Shown: positions 17,170-26,758 of the stretch, in pieces
How the letters are laid out: every line of letters begins with the position of its first letter
Numbering within the stretch: the stretch's first letter is position 1
From: Flavihumibacter soli
Lineage (GTDB): Bacteria > Bacteroidota > Bacteroidia > Sphingobacteriales > Sphingobacteriaceae
Direction of reading: 5' to 3'
DNA: 64,000 nt
Assembly: GCF_010692725.1 (NCBI RefSeq)
Contig: NZ_JAAFZB010000094.1
Location: 186,001-250,000, forward strand
Notes under the pieces: generated by a model
What the model was told of the DNA's origin: nothing
The model's database searches: none
The model's input: only the letters and a program-made list of their open reading frames with translations
Program-made: the position numbers and the translations under genes

Positions 17170-17205
17170 ATTAGTCTTGAGATATTAGATGTTAGTATTT
17201 AGATG
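17170..17205. repeat. Short TTAGATG/TTAGTAT-type repeats upstream of threonine aldolase
   Basis: The spacer holds TTAGTCTTGAGATATTAGATGTTAGTATTTAGATG-like sequence with a 7-8-nt period, directly upstream of the start codon on the minus strand. It is similar in type to the array at 16096-16140. Confidence 0.6.
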
Positions 17206-17247
17206 TAAAACAGGAGCTGTGAGCCAAATATATCGGATTTGGAGGGA

Positions 17248-18393
17248 TTAATCCATGATCCACTTATAAAAATCAGCAAACTCGCGATGCCAGAACCACT
17301 CACTGTGCGTGCCGTCCGCGGCGTGCTTCAGAAAAACTCTTTTAGGGGCAGTGCCCTGCATCAGCAGCTGATCATACATTTTTTTCATATCAGGCACCAT
17401 CTCCTTGCTTTCAAGGTCACCGGCAACAAAATAGAACATTTGCTTTGAAGGCTTCTTCTGTGCGACAAAGGAATAGATCTCAGGAGCGATCCAGAAAGAT
17501 GGTGAAAACACGCCAGCCTTACCGAAAGCAAGCGGATACCTGGCGGCTGTATACATCGATATGAGGCCGCCCATTGAACTGCCCGCAATAGCTGTATGTT
17601 TCGCAGCGGGCAAGGTCCTGAAGGTCTTATCGATATAAGGTTTTAAGGTTTGTGCAAGAAAATCAGCATAGTCATCGCCCCTCCCTTTGCCAAACCGATC
17701 GTTGTCATAAGGATTATATTCAGTTAAGCGTTCCTTGTCGCCGTGATCAATACCGACGATAATAGCCATGGAAACTCTTTCTAGGTATAAGCTATCCATC
17801 AGCTCATCCACGCCCCATTCGCCATAGCCTGCGGTATAGGAATCAAACAAGTTCTGCCCGTCATGCATGTAGATCACCGGGTATCGTTTAGCGGAGCTTT
17901 GGTAACCAGGGGGCAGATAAACCCATATTCTCCGCGTTCTGCTAAGTTGCGGCATACTGAATGTCGTATCGATCACTTTGACATTTTCGGAGGCAGTATG
18001 TGCCCGGGCTACCCTCTTGAAGTTGTCCTGCCATTGCAGAACACTCAGATTGATGGTTGTATCACTTTTAAGATCCAGCCTCCTGTTGGATAGCGGGGTG
18101 CCGCTCAAGGCTGTTTCGACCGTCGACCAGGAACCGCGGGTTAATTTGTATTCGTACAAACCCAGGGGCAGATTAACAGTGAGTTCATAGCCCCCACCAG
18201 ACTTACTGAACCGGTAATTACTATCCGCAGGGTTCCAGTTATTCATACTTCCCGCGAGCGATAGAATCCTTGCAGCATTGTCGCTGACATCTGCCGTTAC
18301 TATAAAACGAACCTTTTTTGATTGGGCAGCAGAAGATCCCCCGAATAAAACAGCCGGGATTGAAAGACAGAGAAATAGCGTCCTTATAAGCAT
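17248..18393 (-). CDS. Secreted esterase, enterochelin-esterase-like, with N-terminal CBM48-type domain
   Basis: A signal peptide (about residues 1-23) is followed by an Ig-like glycogen-binding-type domain at 28-110 (SLAGSMNNWNPADSNYRF) and an Esterase-D/Fes-like alpha/beta-hydrolase at about 140-381. The nucleophile is Ser273 in IAGSSMGGLISMY, with YLPPGY and IYMHDGQNLFDSYT upstream. The acid and base sit in the C-terminal half (DGTHSEWFWHREF supplies a His). It would act on an ester in the periplasm. The carbohydrate-binding-like N-domain and a LacI/Sus locus next door suggest an esterified glycan, but a siderophore or feruloyl ester cannot be excluded. Confidence 0.85.
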   Translation of the reverse strand: MLIRTLFLCLSIPAVLFGGSSAAQSKKVRFIVTADVSDNAARILSLAGSMNNWNPADSNYRFSKSGGGYELTVNLPLGLYEYKLTRGSWSTVETALSGTPLSNRRLDLKSDTTINLSVLQWQDNFKRVARAHTASENVKVIDTTFSMPQLSRTRRIWVYLPPGYQSSAKRYPVIYMHDGQNLFDSYTAGYGEWGVDELMDSLYLERVSMAIIVGIDHGDKERLTEYNPYDNDRFGKGRGDDYADFLAQTLKPYIDKTFRTLPAAKHTAIAGSSMGGLISMYTAARYPLAFGKAGVFSPSFWIAPEIYSFVAQKKPSKQMFYFVAGDLESKEMVPDMKKMYDQLLMQGTAPKRVFLKHAADGTHSEWFWHREFADFYKWIMD

Positions 18394-18507
18394 AGATTAG
18401 TCAAAAATACAGTAAATTGATTAAGGGAATGTCCTTAAAACTGAGTAAGAAATTTCCTGTTCAACTTAGAGAAAAAATCCATAACATCGCTTTGTCTTTT
18501 AAAATCT

Positions 18508-19521
18508 ATGGATAGCATCAATATAAAAAAACTCGCAAAAGAGCTAAATCTATCTACGTCAACCGTTTCCCGTGCTTTCAGGGGAAGCAGCGATATTAAT
18601 AAGGCAACGAAAGAACGGGTATTATCATTAGCGAATGAGCTGAACTACGAACCCAATCATCACGCAAGTAACTTGCGGGAGAAAAAAAGTAATACCATTG
18701 CAGTTATCGTCCCTGAAATAGCAAACAACTTCTTTTCACAGGCCATTAACGGGATAGAGAGAGTGGCCCGTGAAAAAGGCTATCATATTTTAATTTACCT
18801 GACTGACGATGATTTTCAAAAGGAAATGTCATTCATCAGCAATCTGCAAAGCGGGCGTGTTGACGGCATCGTCATGTCGGTATCGGGAGAAGCTAATAAT
18901 CATGACTACCTCAATAAATTAAAGAAGAAAAAGATCCCCCTGGTGTTCTTTGACCGCGTTTACGATGATATCGATACGGCTAAAGTAACAAGCAATGATT
19001 ATGAAAGCAGCTATTCGGCTACTGAACACCTGATCATGAACGGTTGCAGGAAAATAGCTTACCTGGTTGTGAACAAAAGCCACTCTATCGGTAAAATGCG
19101 CATGAAAGGTTATATCGATGCTCTTTCCGCAAATAAGCTCGGCTACCATGATGACCTGATCATCGACTGCAGCAATGATCTCGAACAAAACAAGAAGATC
19201 ATCCGGCAGGCCATAAAGAAACATAAACCCGACGGGATCTTTGCTTCGGTTGAGCGCCTAGCGCTGGCAACCTACCAGGTTTGCAGTGCCGAACAGGTGC
19301 AAATCCCGGAAGATATCAAGATCATCAGTTTTTCCAGTTTGGAAATAGCCGGTTTGTTGAACCCTTCCCTTTCGACCATTACCCAACCCGCATGGGAAAT
19401 GGGAACCGCCGCTGCCAACCTGCTGTTCAAAGCTATCCAGGCTGACGGGCAAAACATTAACGACCAGGTTGTTTGCAAGTCAGAGATCATTGAACGAAGA
19501 TCGTCTTCGCGGTCAGTTTAG
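18508..19521 (+). CDS. LacI-family transcriptional regulator
   Basis: This 337-residue repressor has an N-terminal LacI helix-turn-helix (INIKKLAKELNLSTSTVSRA, residues 4-23), the hinge NYEPNHHASNLREKK, and a periplasmic-binding-protein-like effector domain from about residue 62 (AVIVPEIANNFFSQAINGIE). The effector domain has the usual VDGIVMSVSGE and PLVFFDRV landmarks. It lies upstream of susC on the same strand. A near-perfect palindrome at 19723-19748, between the regulator and susC, is its likely operator. By family behaviour it should sense a sugar and control the SusCDE operon. Confidence 0.93.
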   Translation: MDSINIKKLAKELNLSTSTVSRAFRGSSDINKATKERVLSLANELNYEPNHHASNLREKKSNTIAVIVPEIANNFFSQAINGIERVAREKGYHILIYLTDDDFQKEMSFISNLQSGRVDGIVMSVSGEANNHDYLNKLKKKKIPLVFFDRVYDDIDTAKVTSNDYESSYSATEHLIMNGCRKIAYLVVNKSHSIGKMRMKGYIDALSANKLGYHDDLIIDCSNDLEQNKKIIRQAIKKHKPDGIFASVERLALATYQVCSAEQVQIPEDIKIISFSSLEIAGLLNPSLSTITQPAWEMGTAAANLLFKAIQADGQNINDQVVCKSEIIERRSSSRSV

Positions 19522-20029
19522 GCGTCTTCCTTTCGCCTGTAAGCAGCTATTAACTTCAACTCGCTGAACTCCGTTTTAAGGGATCAAAATGCGGCAGTTT
19601 TTCACAACAAAACACCACCTCTTCTAAGCACATTTTCGGACGAAAAAAATTAAAGAATTCTCCTGAACACGAAGAAATCCGGCGGCGAAAACTGGCAGTT
19701 TTGCTTTGTTCGGTTTTATTTTCGGGAACGTTACCGGTACCGTTCCCGGGCAGAGTGTATTTTTCATCTTAGTGTTCCTTTTACACTTTACCCGACATGA
19801 TCCATTTTCCAATCAACTGGATGAGAGACATTTGCAGTCGGCCAACCGTCTTTTTTCAGACTGCATTCCAAATAAAATTAGGCGAATTTGGGTAATGAGA
19901 AATTAAGTACTCCGTGGTTAAAAATTATCTCCACAAAATTTGGAATTGCCATGGAGTACCATTAATCTTAACCTCAGTGGAAAATCATTAATCAGCCCAA
20001 ACAATTTTTACTAACTAAACGAACTTTAC
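19522..20029. other. 508-nt regulatory spacer before susC (plus-strand operon)
   Basis: It carries the 26-bp palindromic operator at 19723-19748, and inverted arms at 19907-19917 and 19949-19959 in what should be the susC leader. I see no coding sequence and no convincing TAnnTTTG/TTTG promoter pair. A hairpin with GGCG/CGCC arms near 19540 lacks a T-run and is not a clear terminator for the LacI gene. Confidence 0.6.
19723..19748 (+). promoter_or_regulatory. LacI-type palindromic operator of the susCDE operon
   Basis: The sequence reads CGGGAACG at 19723, TTACCGGTAC at 19731 and CGTTCCCG at 19741. It is a 26-bp palindrome with one mismatched pair (24 of 26 positions symmetric) and a central CG step, as expected for LacI-family sites. 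It lies 201 nt past the LacI gene stop and 281 nt before the susC ATG. Binding is inferred. Confidence 0.75.
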
Positions 20030-23000
20030 ATGAAAAAAAATTACCTGATGAAGCTCATGCTTTCCTGTATTTTTCTGATGTCTGCACTTGCTGCGTCAGC
20101 TCAGACCGGAAGCATTAGCGGACGTGTGATTGACGAAACGAATCAGCCCTTACCCGGCGCATCCGTTTCCGTAAAAGGCACAGACATTAACACCTCTACC
20201 GACTTAGGCGGAAACTTCAAATTGATGAATGTCAAACAAGGTTCGGCAACTGTCGTCGTGACCTTCATAGGCTACCAGGCTTTTGAAAGAACTGTAACCA
20301 TTGGTAGTTCCGACCAGACAGTGAACATAAAGCTGACTCCATCAGCAGAAAGCCTGAGTGAAGTTGTCATAGTTGGTTATGGTACCCAGCGCAGAGCTGA
20401 CGTGACCGGCGCTATTGCAACGGTAACTGAGAAAGATTTCACCAAAGGGCAGATAACCACTCCGGAACAATTAATTGCCGGTAAAGTTGCGGGTGTTCAG
20501 ATCACATCAAATAATGGTGCTCCTGGAACCGGAAGTGTTATACGCATCCGTGGCGGCGCTTCGCTGAACGCAAGCAATGACCCTCTGATCGTTATTGACG
20601 GTGTACTTGTCGACAACGATGCAATTTCAGGCGCACCTAACGCTCTTGCGCTGATAAACCCGAGCGATATTGAATCGATGAACATCTTAAAAGATGCTTC
20701 ATCAGCAGCTATATATGGTTCCAGAGGATCCAACGGTGTTATCATTATTACTACTAAAAAAGGCAGAACCGGCAAAGCTCAATTGAATTTTGGTTCAAAC
20801 GTTTCGGTGGCAAAAACGGGTAATAGGGTAAATACCTTATCTGCGGATCAATTCAGAACCCTGGTAAACACTACAACAAGTGAACTCGCCACGCCAGCTT
20901 TAAAGGCGCTGGTAGGTACTGCCAATACTGACTGGCAGAATGAAATCTACCAGTCTGCTGTTTCAAGTGATAACAACCTTAGTTTAAGCGGATCCGCCAG
21001 GAATATGCCTTACCGGATATCCTTCGGTCATTTAAGCCAGGATGGTGTCCTGAGAACCGGTAATCTTCAAAGAACTTCCCTGTCTGTGAATATGGACCCG
21101 AGTTTCTTTAAGGATCTTTTAAAAGTTAAAGTTATTCTGAAAGGTAGTCTCAGCGAAAGCCGTTATGCCGACCAGGGTGCGATTGGTGCAGCTGCTAGCT
21201 TTGATCCTACGCAGCCGGTTCAATCAGGTAACGGGAACTACGGCGGATACTGGCAGTGGCTTGATCCGGCTTCTACTAATGGACTGAGAAGTTTATCTCC
21301 GAAAAACCCGATGGGTTTGCTTGGTCAGAAAGAGGATCTGAGTAATGTAAGCCGGAGTATCGGTAACGTGCAGTTCGATTATACTCTTCCCTTTTTAAAA
21401 GACCTTCGTGCCAACCTGAACCTTGGATACGATATCTCTGAAGGCAGGGGAACTGTCCGCGTTAGTGAAGATGCGGCTTCCGCCCTGATGCGCTTTAAAG
21501 ACGACGCAGGAATTTTTAGAAGCGGTCAATCTACACAGTATCTGCAAACAAAGACCAACAAGCTGTTCGATTTCTACTTAAACTATACCAAGAATCTGAC
21601 CGGTATTAAAAGCCGCATTGACCTGATGGCCGGTACTTCATACCAGGATTATCTGACCAAGGCTAACGCCTACGCTGATTTCAGTGTAGATGGCGTTAAG
21701 GCTCCGGGCTCTGATCCGAACTTCGCGTTTGATAAACCGCAGAATCGCCTCCTATCCTACTATGGACGGATGGTCTATGCCCTGGATAACAAATATATTC
21801 TGACAACTACCGTCCGTGCGGATGGATCATCTCGTTTAGCACCAGAAGGCCGCTGGGGCGTGTTCCCTTCAGCTGCATTAGCGTGGAACATCAGTGAAGA
21901 AGGTTTCGCCAAGGATTCTAAAGTTTTTTCTAACCTGAAATTGCGGGTTGGATACGGTATCACCGGTCAGCAGGATGGTATCAGCAATTACTCGTATCTG
22001 GGTAATTATTCCTTGAGTAACCCAACCGCACAATATGAACTGGGCGGAATCTTCTATAATATGTACCGTCCTTTAGCCTATAATCCTAAACTGAAGTGGG
22101 AAGAAACAACCACCACGAATGCTGGTATCGATTTCGGATTCGCGAACAATCGTATCACAGGTAGTATGGATTATTATATCAAAGACACCAAAGATCTTTT
22201 GAATGTAATCCCTATGCCAGCCGGATCTAACTTTACTAACGAGTTCATCGCGAATGTGGGTAACATGGAAAATAAAGGTGTTGAATTCCTGATAAACGGC
22301 GAGGTGATCCGGAAGGACAACCTGAGCTGGAACATAGGTTTTAATGCTACCTACAATAAAAACACGATCACTAATTTAACGGCAGTTGAGGACCCTAATT
22401 ATATCGGAGTTCTTAATGGTGGTATCAGTGGTGGGACAGGAAACACGATACAGATCCACTCAACTGGTTACAACAGGGGTGCTTTCTATGTTTATCAGCA
22501 GGTATATAATGCCGCCGGTAAACCTATCGAGGACACTTATGTTGACCGTAACCAGGATGGCCAGATCACCGATAAAGACCTGTACCGTTATAAGGGACCA
22601 GATGCACAGGTGTTCTTAGGGTTTAACAGCAATTTGAACTATAAGAAATGGAATGCCGGATTTGTTATGCGCGCCAACCTGGGCAACTATGTGTATAATA
22701 ACGTTGCCTCAAGCACCGGTACATTAAGAAACATCTTCAACCCGCTGAACTTCCTGAACAATGGCTCAGCTGATATCCTTGAAACAGGATTTGAGGGAGC
22801 AGGTACCAGGTACTTCAAATCTGATTATTATATCCAGAATGCATCCTTCCTGAAATTGGATAATGTGAACATCGGCTATACTGTCGGAAAGGTATTTAAC
22901 AATGCGGCCAGCCTCAGGTTAAATGCGAATGCCCAGAACGTATTTGTGATCACAAATTACAACGGTATTGACCCGGAAATCTATGGTGGAATTGACAACA

Positions 23001-23053
23001 ATTTCTATCCGCGCCCGAGAACATTTGTCCTGGGTTTAAATCTTGATTTCTAA
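20030..23053 (+). CDS. susC: SusC-family TonB-dependent outer-membrane transporter
   Basis: This 1007-residue SusC-type receptor has a signal peptide (about 1-24, ending AASAQ) and a CarboxypepD_reg-like domain at about 28-105 (SGRVIDETNQPLPGASVSVK). The TonB-box region is LSEVVIVGYGTQ near 110-125, and the plug has TPEQLIAGKVAGVQITS, IRIRGGASLNASNDPLIVID and SSAAIYGSRGSNGVIIITTK. The remainder is a large barrel ending in NFYPRPRTFVLGLNLDF. It imports oligosaccharides in a complex with SusD. The start of susD is 25 nt after its stop. The downstream SusE with starch-binding-like modules points to an alpha-glucan ligand. Regulation by the adjacent LacI protein is likely. Confidence 0.95.
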   Translation: MKKNYLMKLMLSCIFLMSALAASAQTGSISGRVIDETNQPLPGASVSVKGTDINTSTDLGGNFKLMNVKQGSATVVVTFIGYQAFERTVTIGSSDQTVNIKLTPSAESLSEVVIVGYGTQRRADVTGAIATVTEKDFTKGQITTPEQLIAGKVAGVQITSNNGAPGTGSVIRIRGGASLNASNDPLIVIDGVLVDNDAISGAPNALALINPSDIESMNILKDASSAAIYGSRGSNGVIIITTKKGRTGKAQLNFGSNVSVAKTGNRVNTLSADQFRTLVNTTTSELATPALKALVGTANTDWQNEIYQSAVSSDNNLSLSGSARNMPYRISFGHLSQDGVLRTGNLQRTSLSVNMDPSFFKDLLKVKVILKGSLSESRYADQGAIGAAASFDPTQPVQSGNGNYGGYWQWLDPASTNGLRSLSPKNPMGLLGQKEDLSNVSRSIGNVQFDYTLPFLKDLRANLNLGYDISEGRGTVRVSEDAASALMRFKDDAGIFRSGQSTQYLQTKTNKLFDFYLNYTKNLTGIKSRIDLMAGTSYQDYLTKANAYADFSVDGVKAPGSDPNFAFDKPQNRLLSYYGRMVYALDNKYILTTTVRADGSSRLAPEGRWGVFPSAALAWNISEEGFAKDSKVFSNLKLRVGYGITGQQDGISNYSYLGNYSLSNPTAQYELGGIFYNMYRPLAYNPKLKWEETTTTNAGIDFGFANNRITGSMDYYIKDTKDLLNVIPMPAGSNFTNEFIANVGNMENKGVEFLINGEVIRKDNLSWNIGFNATYNKNTITNLTAVEDPNYIGVLNGGISGGTGNTIQIHSTGYNRGAFYVYQQVYNAAGKPIEDTYVDRNQDGQITDKDLYRYKGPDAQVFLGFNSNLNYKKWNAGFVMRANLGNYVYNNVASSTGTLRNIFNPLNFLNNGSADILETGFEGAGTRYFKSDYYIQNASFLKLDNVNIGYTVGKVFNNAASLRLNANAQNVFVITNYNGIDPEIYGGIDNNFYPRPRTFVLGLNLDF

Positions 23054-23078
23054 ACATTAATCCTCAGAAAATACAGAT

Positions 23079-24662
23079 ATGAAAAGATATATAAGAAAAG
23101 CAACCTTTGGTTTATCCCTGGCTGCTATAACATTAAGCTCCTGTGAGAAGCAGTTAGACCTGCAGCCCCTGAACGATGTAACGTCAGAGGTGGTCTACAG
23201 CTCAGCAGAGGGATACAGACAATCATTGGCCAAAGTATACGGCAGTTTTGCACTGACAGGTAACAGCGGACCTGCCGGTTCTCCGGATGTTGTGGGACTT
23301 GATGAAGGAAGTAACGGTGACTTTTTCAGGACCTTCTGGCAGGCACAGGAACTAAGCTCTGATGAGGCGGTTATTGCATGGGGTGATGCAGGCGTTCAGG
23401 ATTTTCACAATATGAACTGGACCACCGACAATCCTTTCCTTAAAGGCCTGTACTATAAGAGCATTTACCAGATAACCCTTATCAATGAATTCTTAAGGCA
23501 ATCAACTGATGAGAAGTTAAGTGAAAGATCGATCGCCGGTAATGACGCTGAGCAGATCCGCAAATACCGCGCTGAAGTACGATTTTTAAGAGCATTTCAG
23601 TACTGGGTATTAATGGATATGTATGGTAACCCGCCGTTTGTTACTGAGAACGATCTGATCGGTTCACTGCCTAAACAGATCACCCGCAGTGAGTTGTTTA
23701 AATACGTGGAATCGGAGCTAAAAGCAATTGAAACAGAATTGCCTGATACTAAAACCGCCGATCACTACGGTCGTGCAAATAAATTTGCGGCCCAGGCTTT
23801 ATTGGCAAGAGTATATCTGAATGCCCAGATCTACTCCGGTACGGCAAAGAATGCTGAAGCAATGGCTTATTCAAAAAAGGTAATCGATGGCGGTTATTCC
23901 CTGATGAAGAACTATCGCAACCTGATGCTGAATGATAACAACCTTAACAATCCGGAGTCAATCATGACCATCAATTATGATGGTAACAAAACCCGCTTGT
24001 TTGGTGGAACTACCTTCCTTGCCCATGCTTCTGTTGGCGGTAGTATGAACGCAGCTGACTACGGCCTGGATGCTGGCTGGGGCGGACTTCGTACCACCAA
24101 AGCATTGGTTAACCTTTTCCCTAACGGTGATGGTTCTCTGGATAAAAGAGCCCAGTTCTATACTAACGGCCAGGCGCTGGAGATCAACAGTATATCAACC
24201 TTTAAGGATGGTTATGCGGTAACGAAATACCAGAATAAAAACAGCGCCGGGGTGTCAGGTTCGAATTCGACTTTCGTGGATGCTGATATCCCATTGTTCA
24301 GGTTAGCAGAAATGTACCTGATCTATGCGGAGGCTACCGTAAGAAGCGGTTCAGGCGATAACGGGCTGGCACTTACTTATTTTAACAACCTTCGGACAAG
24401 AGCCTACGGTAACACCTCAGGAAACGTGGGTGCTCTGACACTGGACCTTATACTGGATGAGCGCGCCCGTGAATTATACTGGGAAGGACACAGAAGAACA
24501 GACCTTGTGCGTTTCGGCAAATTCACTACCGCCGACTATGTTTGGCCATGGAAAGGTGGCGTAAAAGCAGGAAAATCTGTGGAAGCCTTTAAAAACATCT
24601 TCCCCTTACCGTCAGCAGATGTTACTGCGAACCCTAACCTGGTTCAGAACACTGGTTATTAA
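23079..24662 (+). CDS. susD: SusD/RagB nutrient-binding lipoprotein
   Basis: This 527-residue surface lipoprotein forms the lid of the SusC pore. The lipobox ends at Cys22 (ITLSSC). The helical SusD fold is recognisable from LDLQPLNDVTSEVVYSSAEG, then KYRAEVRFLRAFQYWVLMDMYG, AQALLARVYLNAQIY and LAEMYLIYAEATVRSG. The C-terminal ERARELYWEGHRRTDLVRFG and FPLPSADVTANPNLVQN are typical closing motifs. It is the second gene of the susCDE operon. Confidence 0.95.
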   Translation: MKRYIRKATFGLSLAAITLSSCEKQLDLQPLNDVTSEVVYSSAEGYRQSLAKVYGSFALTGNSGPAGSPDVVGLDEGSNGDFFRTFWQAQELSSDEAVIAWGDAGVQDFHNMNWTTDNPFLKGLYYKSIYQITLINEFLRQSTDEKLSERSIAGNDAEQIRKYRAEVRFLRAFQYWVLMDMYGNPPFVTENDLIGSLPKQITRSELFKYVESELKAIETELPDTKTADHYGRANKFAAQALLARVYLNAQIYSGTAKNAEAMAYSKKVIDGGYSLMKNYRNLMLNDNNLNNPESIMTINYDGNKTRLFGGTTFLAHASVGGSMNAADYGLDAGWGGLRTTKALVNLFPNGDGSLDKRAQFYTNGQALEINSISTFKDGYAVTKYQNKNSAGVSGSNSTFVDADIPLFRLAEMYLIYAEATVRSGSGDNGLALTYFNNLRTRAYGNTSGNVGALTLDLILDERARELYWEGHRRTDLVRFGKFTTADYVWPWKGGVKAGKSVEAFKNIFPLPSADVTANPNLVQNTGY

Positions 24663-24697
24663 TAATATTATTCATAATTAACACTAGCCCTTTTTAT

Positions 24698-25729
24698 ATG
24701 AAAGCGTTGTTTAATAAATTTATCCTCCTCAGCATTACGTCCATGCTGATATTGTCTTGTAAGAAGGACGAGGTACGGGTGATCGCAACGGACGGCACAC
24801 CTGCCGTCTTAACCGCTTCTGCTCCTACCCTGGTTCTGACCAAAGGCGATGCAGAGAAAACAGCTATTACCTTTACCCTGACAGCCCCCGATTTCGGCTT
24901 TGATGCAGCGGTCAATTCTACGTTGCAACTGGCAGTCAAAGGAAGCAATTTTGCCAATCCTAAAGAGCTTGATCTGAGTGTAAAAACTCTGACGAAAAGC
25001 TTTACGGTCATTGAATTTAATGCCCTTCTTCTCAGCATGAATCTGAAACCGGGTTCGGCCTCCGATATTGAAGCACGTATCAAATCATCAATATCTCCGA
25101 AGCTAGCTCCCGTTTTCTCGTCTCCTACCGGGATAAAAGTTACACCCTATGCTCTGACCTCCTTCCTTTACGTTCCGGGAGCCTACCAGGGATGGAATCC
25201 TTCGACTGCAGATAGTTTGTTGTCTGCAACAAGTAATGGCATCTATGTCGGCATTATTAACTTCACTCCTGGAAATACAGGTTTTAAGATCCTCACTAAA
25301 AAAGGCTGGGGAACACCGGAATACGGAAAAGGCGCTTCTGCGGGCTCAATAGCAGTAGGCGGTGGTGATCTTCAAGCTCCGGCAGCCGGCAGTTATAAGT
25401 TAACTGCTGACGTGAATGCCAACACCCTGGAATTTGCACCATATTCGTTTGGCCTGGTAGGAGATTCACCTGCAGGCAGCGGCTGGGGTTCCGGACCTGA
25501 TATCGCCATGCAGTATGACAACGGTAAGCAGGTATGGTCAGTAACCGCTGATATGGGGATTGGAAAATTCAAGTTCCGCCTTAATAGTGACTGGGGTACC
25601 AATTACGGTGGTGCTGGTGATAACGGTTCCGTTAAGACTGGCGGAGATGATATCGCTATCACTTCTCCAGGTAAATACAAAATTGAACTGAACCTGGTAA
25701 ATAATACCTACACTAAAACAAAGATTTAG
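24698..25729 (+). CDS. susE: SusE/SusF-type outer-membrane glycan-binding lipoprotein
   Basis: This 343-residue lipoprotein has Cys21 after LSITSMLILS. An Ig-like SusE domain spans about 25-130 (ASAPTLVLTKGDAEKTAITF). Two tandem starch-binding-like beta-sandwich modules follow. The first is at about 145-250 (FLYVPGAYQGWNPSTADSLL) and the second at about 250-343 (FGLVGDSPAGSGWGSGPDIA), each with the GxYxxW/NxWG aromatic pattern used by SusE/SusF to hold alpha-glucans. It lies 35 nt after susD and ends before a strong terminator, so it closes the operon. This module arrangement is the main reason to infer an alpha-glucan ligand for the operon. Confidence 0.88.
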   Translation: MKALFNKFILLSITSMLILSCKKDEVRVIATDGTPAVLTASAPTLVLTKGDAEKTAITFTLTAPDFGFDAAVNSTLQLAVKGSNFANPKELDLSVKTLTKSFTVIEFNALLLSMNLKPGSASDIEARIKSSISPKLAPVFSSPTGIKVTPYALTSFLYVPGAYQGWNPSTADSLLSATSNGIYVGIINFTPGNTGFKILTKKGWGTPEYGKGASAGSIAVGGGDLQAPAAGSYKLTADVNANTLEFAPYSFGLVGDSPAGSGWGSGPDIAMQYDNGKQVWSVTADMGIGKFKFRLNSDWGTNYGGAGDNGSVKTGGDDIAITSPGKYKIELNLVNNTYTKTKI

Positions 25730-25763
25730 CGTAATTTTTATTTAACTTAAACTTTATGATTAT

Positions 25764-25794
25764 ATCCCGCCTTGTATAAGGGCGGGATTTTTTG
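25764..25794 (+). terminator. Intrinsic terminator of the susCDE operon
   Basis: An 8-bp G+C-rich stem (25764-25771 with 25781-25788), a loop with a small internal stem and a T-run to 25794 lie 35 nt past the susE stop. Confidence 0.9.
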
Positions 25795-25867
25795 ATAAAA
25801 ACCTTGAAGTGTTATTTGCACAATAAGTAATTTTCATACATTTAGATTTCTTATTAAAAAACAGAAC

Positions 25868-26728
25868 ATGATCATAATTGCAGACGGAGGTTCAACTAAG
25901 ACCAATTGGTGCCTGTTAAATGAAGAGGGCCAGAAGATCTATTTCAACACGGAAGGATACAACCCATATTTTTCTGATACGGATTACATCATCGAATCTC
26001 TGGCGAAAAATATGCCGCAGGATATCGCTTATGAGAATGTGGAGGAGGTATACTATTACGGCGCCGGGGTACATAACGAAGAGAAAGCGGAGATCGTAAA
26101 AAAAGCTTTGCAGGTTCATTTCAAAAACGCCAAAGTATATGTCGGCCACGACCTTCTGGCTGCTGCAAGGGCATTACTAGGGCATGAAAAAGGATTTGCT
26201 GCTATTTTAGGTACCGGAACCAACACCTGTTTATACGATGGCGAGGACGTTTCCTTAAACATCGATTCACTTGCTTATATTCTGGGGGATGAAGGAAGCG
26301 GCTGTTATATCGGCAAAAAATTGGTCAGCGACTATTGCCGGGGGTATATGCCCCAGGAAGTCCGTGATGTATTCTGGGACACTTATCGGCTGACTCCGGA
26401 TGAGATCATGGATCAGGTCTACACTAAGCCTTTACCAAACAGGTTCCTGGCTAGTTTCAGCAAGTTCGTCTACGACAATCCAGTTAATATTGAATATTCA
26501 CGTAATATCGTAAAAACTTCATTTACTGACTTCTTCGAAAACCTGGTTATCCATTACCCTAACTACAAGGACTACTCTTTTAACTGTATCGGCTCTGTCG
26601 GTTATAATTTCAGAAATGTTCTTGAACAACTGGCCGCCCAATACGGAATGAAAGTCGGGCGTATTATCCGTTCGCCTATAGATGACCTGGTGAAGTATCA
26701 CATAGAAACCCGAAATACTAAATCATAA
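25868..26728 (+). CDS. BadF/BadG/BcrA/BcrD-type ATPase, sugar (N-acetylglucosamine) kinase-like
   Basis: This 286-residue cytoplasmic protein has the actin-like ATPase fold of N-acetylglucosamine kinases. Phosphate-1 is IADGGSTKTNWCLLN at residues 4-18, phosphate-2 is LGTGTNTCLYDG near 116-127, and LGDEGSGCYIGKKLVSDY near 140-157 is the conserved sugar-kinase block. In Bacteroidota such proteins are often labelled N-acetylglucosamine kinase, but substrate specificity is not established by sequence, and a glucose or trehalose-derived sugar is possible here. It is monocistronic, between two terminators. Confidence 0.85.
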   Translation: MIIIADGGSTKTNWCLLNEEGQKIYFNTEGYNPYFSDTDYIIESLAKNMPQDIAYENVEEVYYYGAGVHNEEKAEIVKKALQVHFKNAKVYVGHDLLAAARALLGHEKGFAAILGTGTNTCLYDGEDVSLNIDSLAYILGDEGSGCYIGKKLVSDYCRGYMPQEVRDVFWDTYRLTPDEIMDQVYTKPLPNRFLASFSKFVYDNPVNIEYSRNIVKTSFTDFFENLVIHYPNYKDYSFNCIGSVGYNFRNVLEQLAAQYGMKVGRIIRSPIDDLVKYHIETRNTKS

Positions 26729-26735
26729 ACAAAAG

Positions 26736-26758
26736 ACCTGCTTCCTGCAGGTTTTTTT
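26736..26758 (+). terminator. Intrinsic terminator after the sugar-kinase-like gene
   Basis: A 6-bp stem ACCTGC/GCAGGT (26736-26741 with 26747-26752), a 5-nt loop and a T-run to 26758, 7 nt past the stop codon. Confidence 0.85.
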
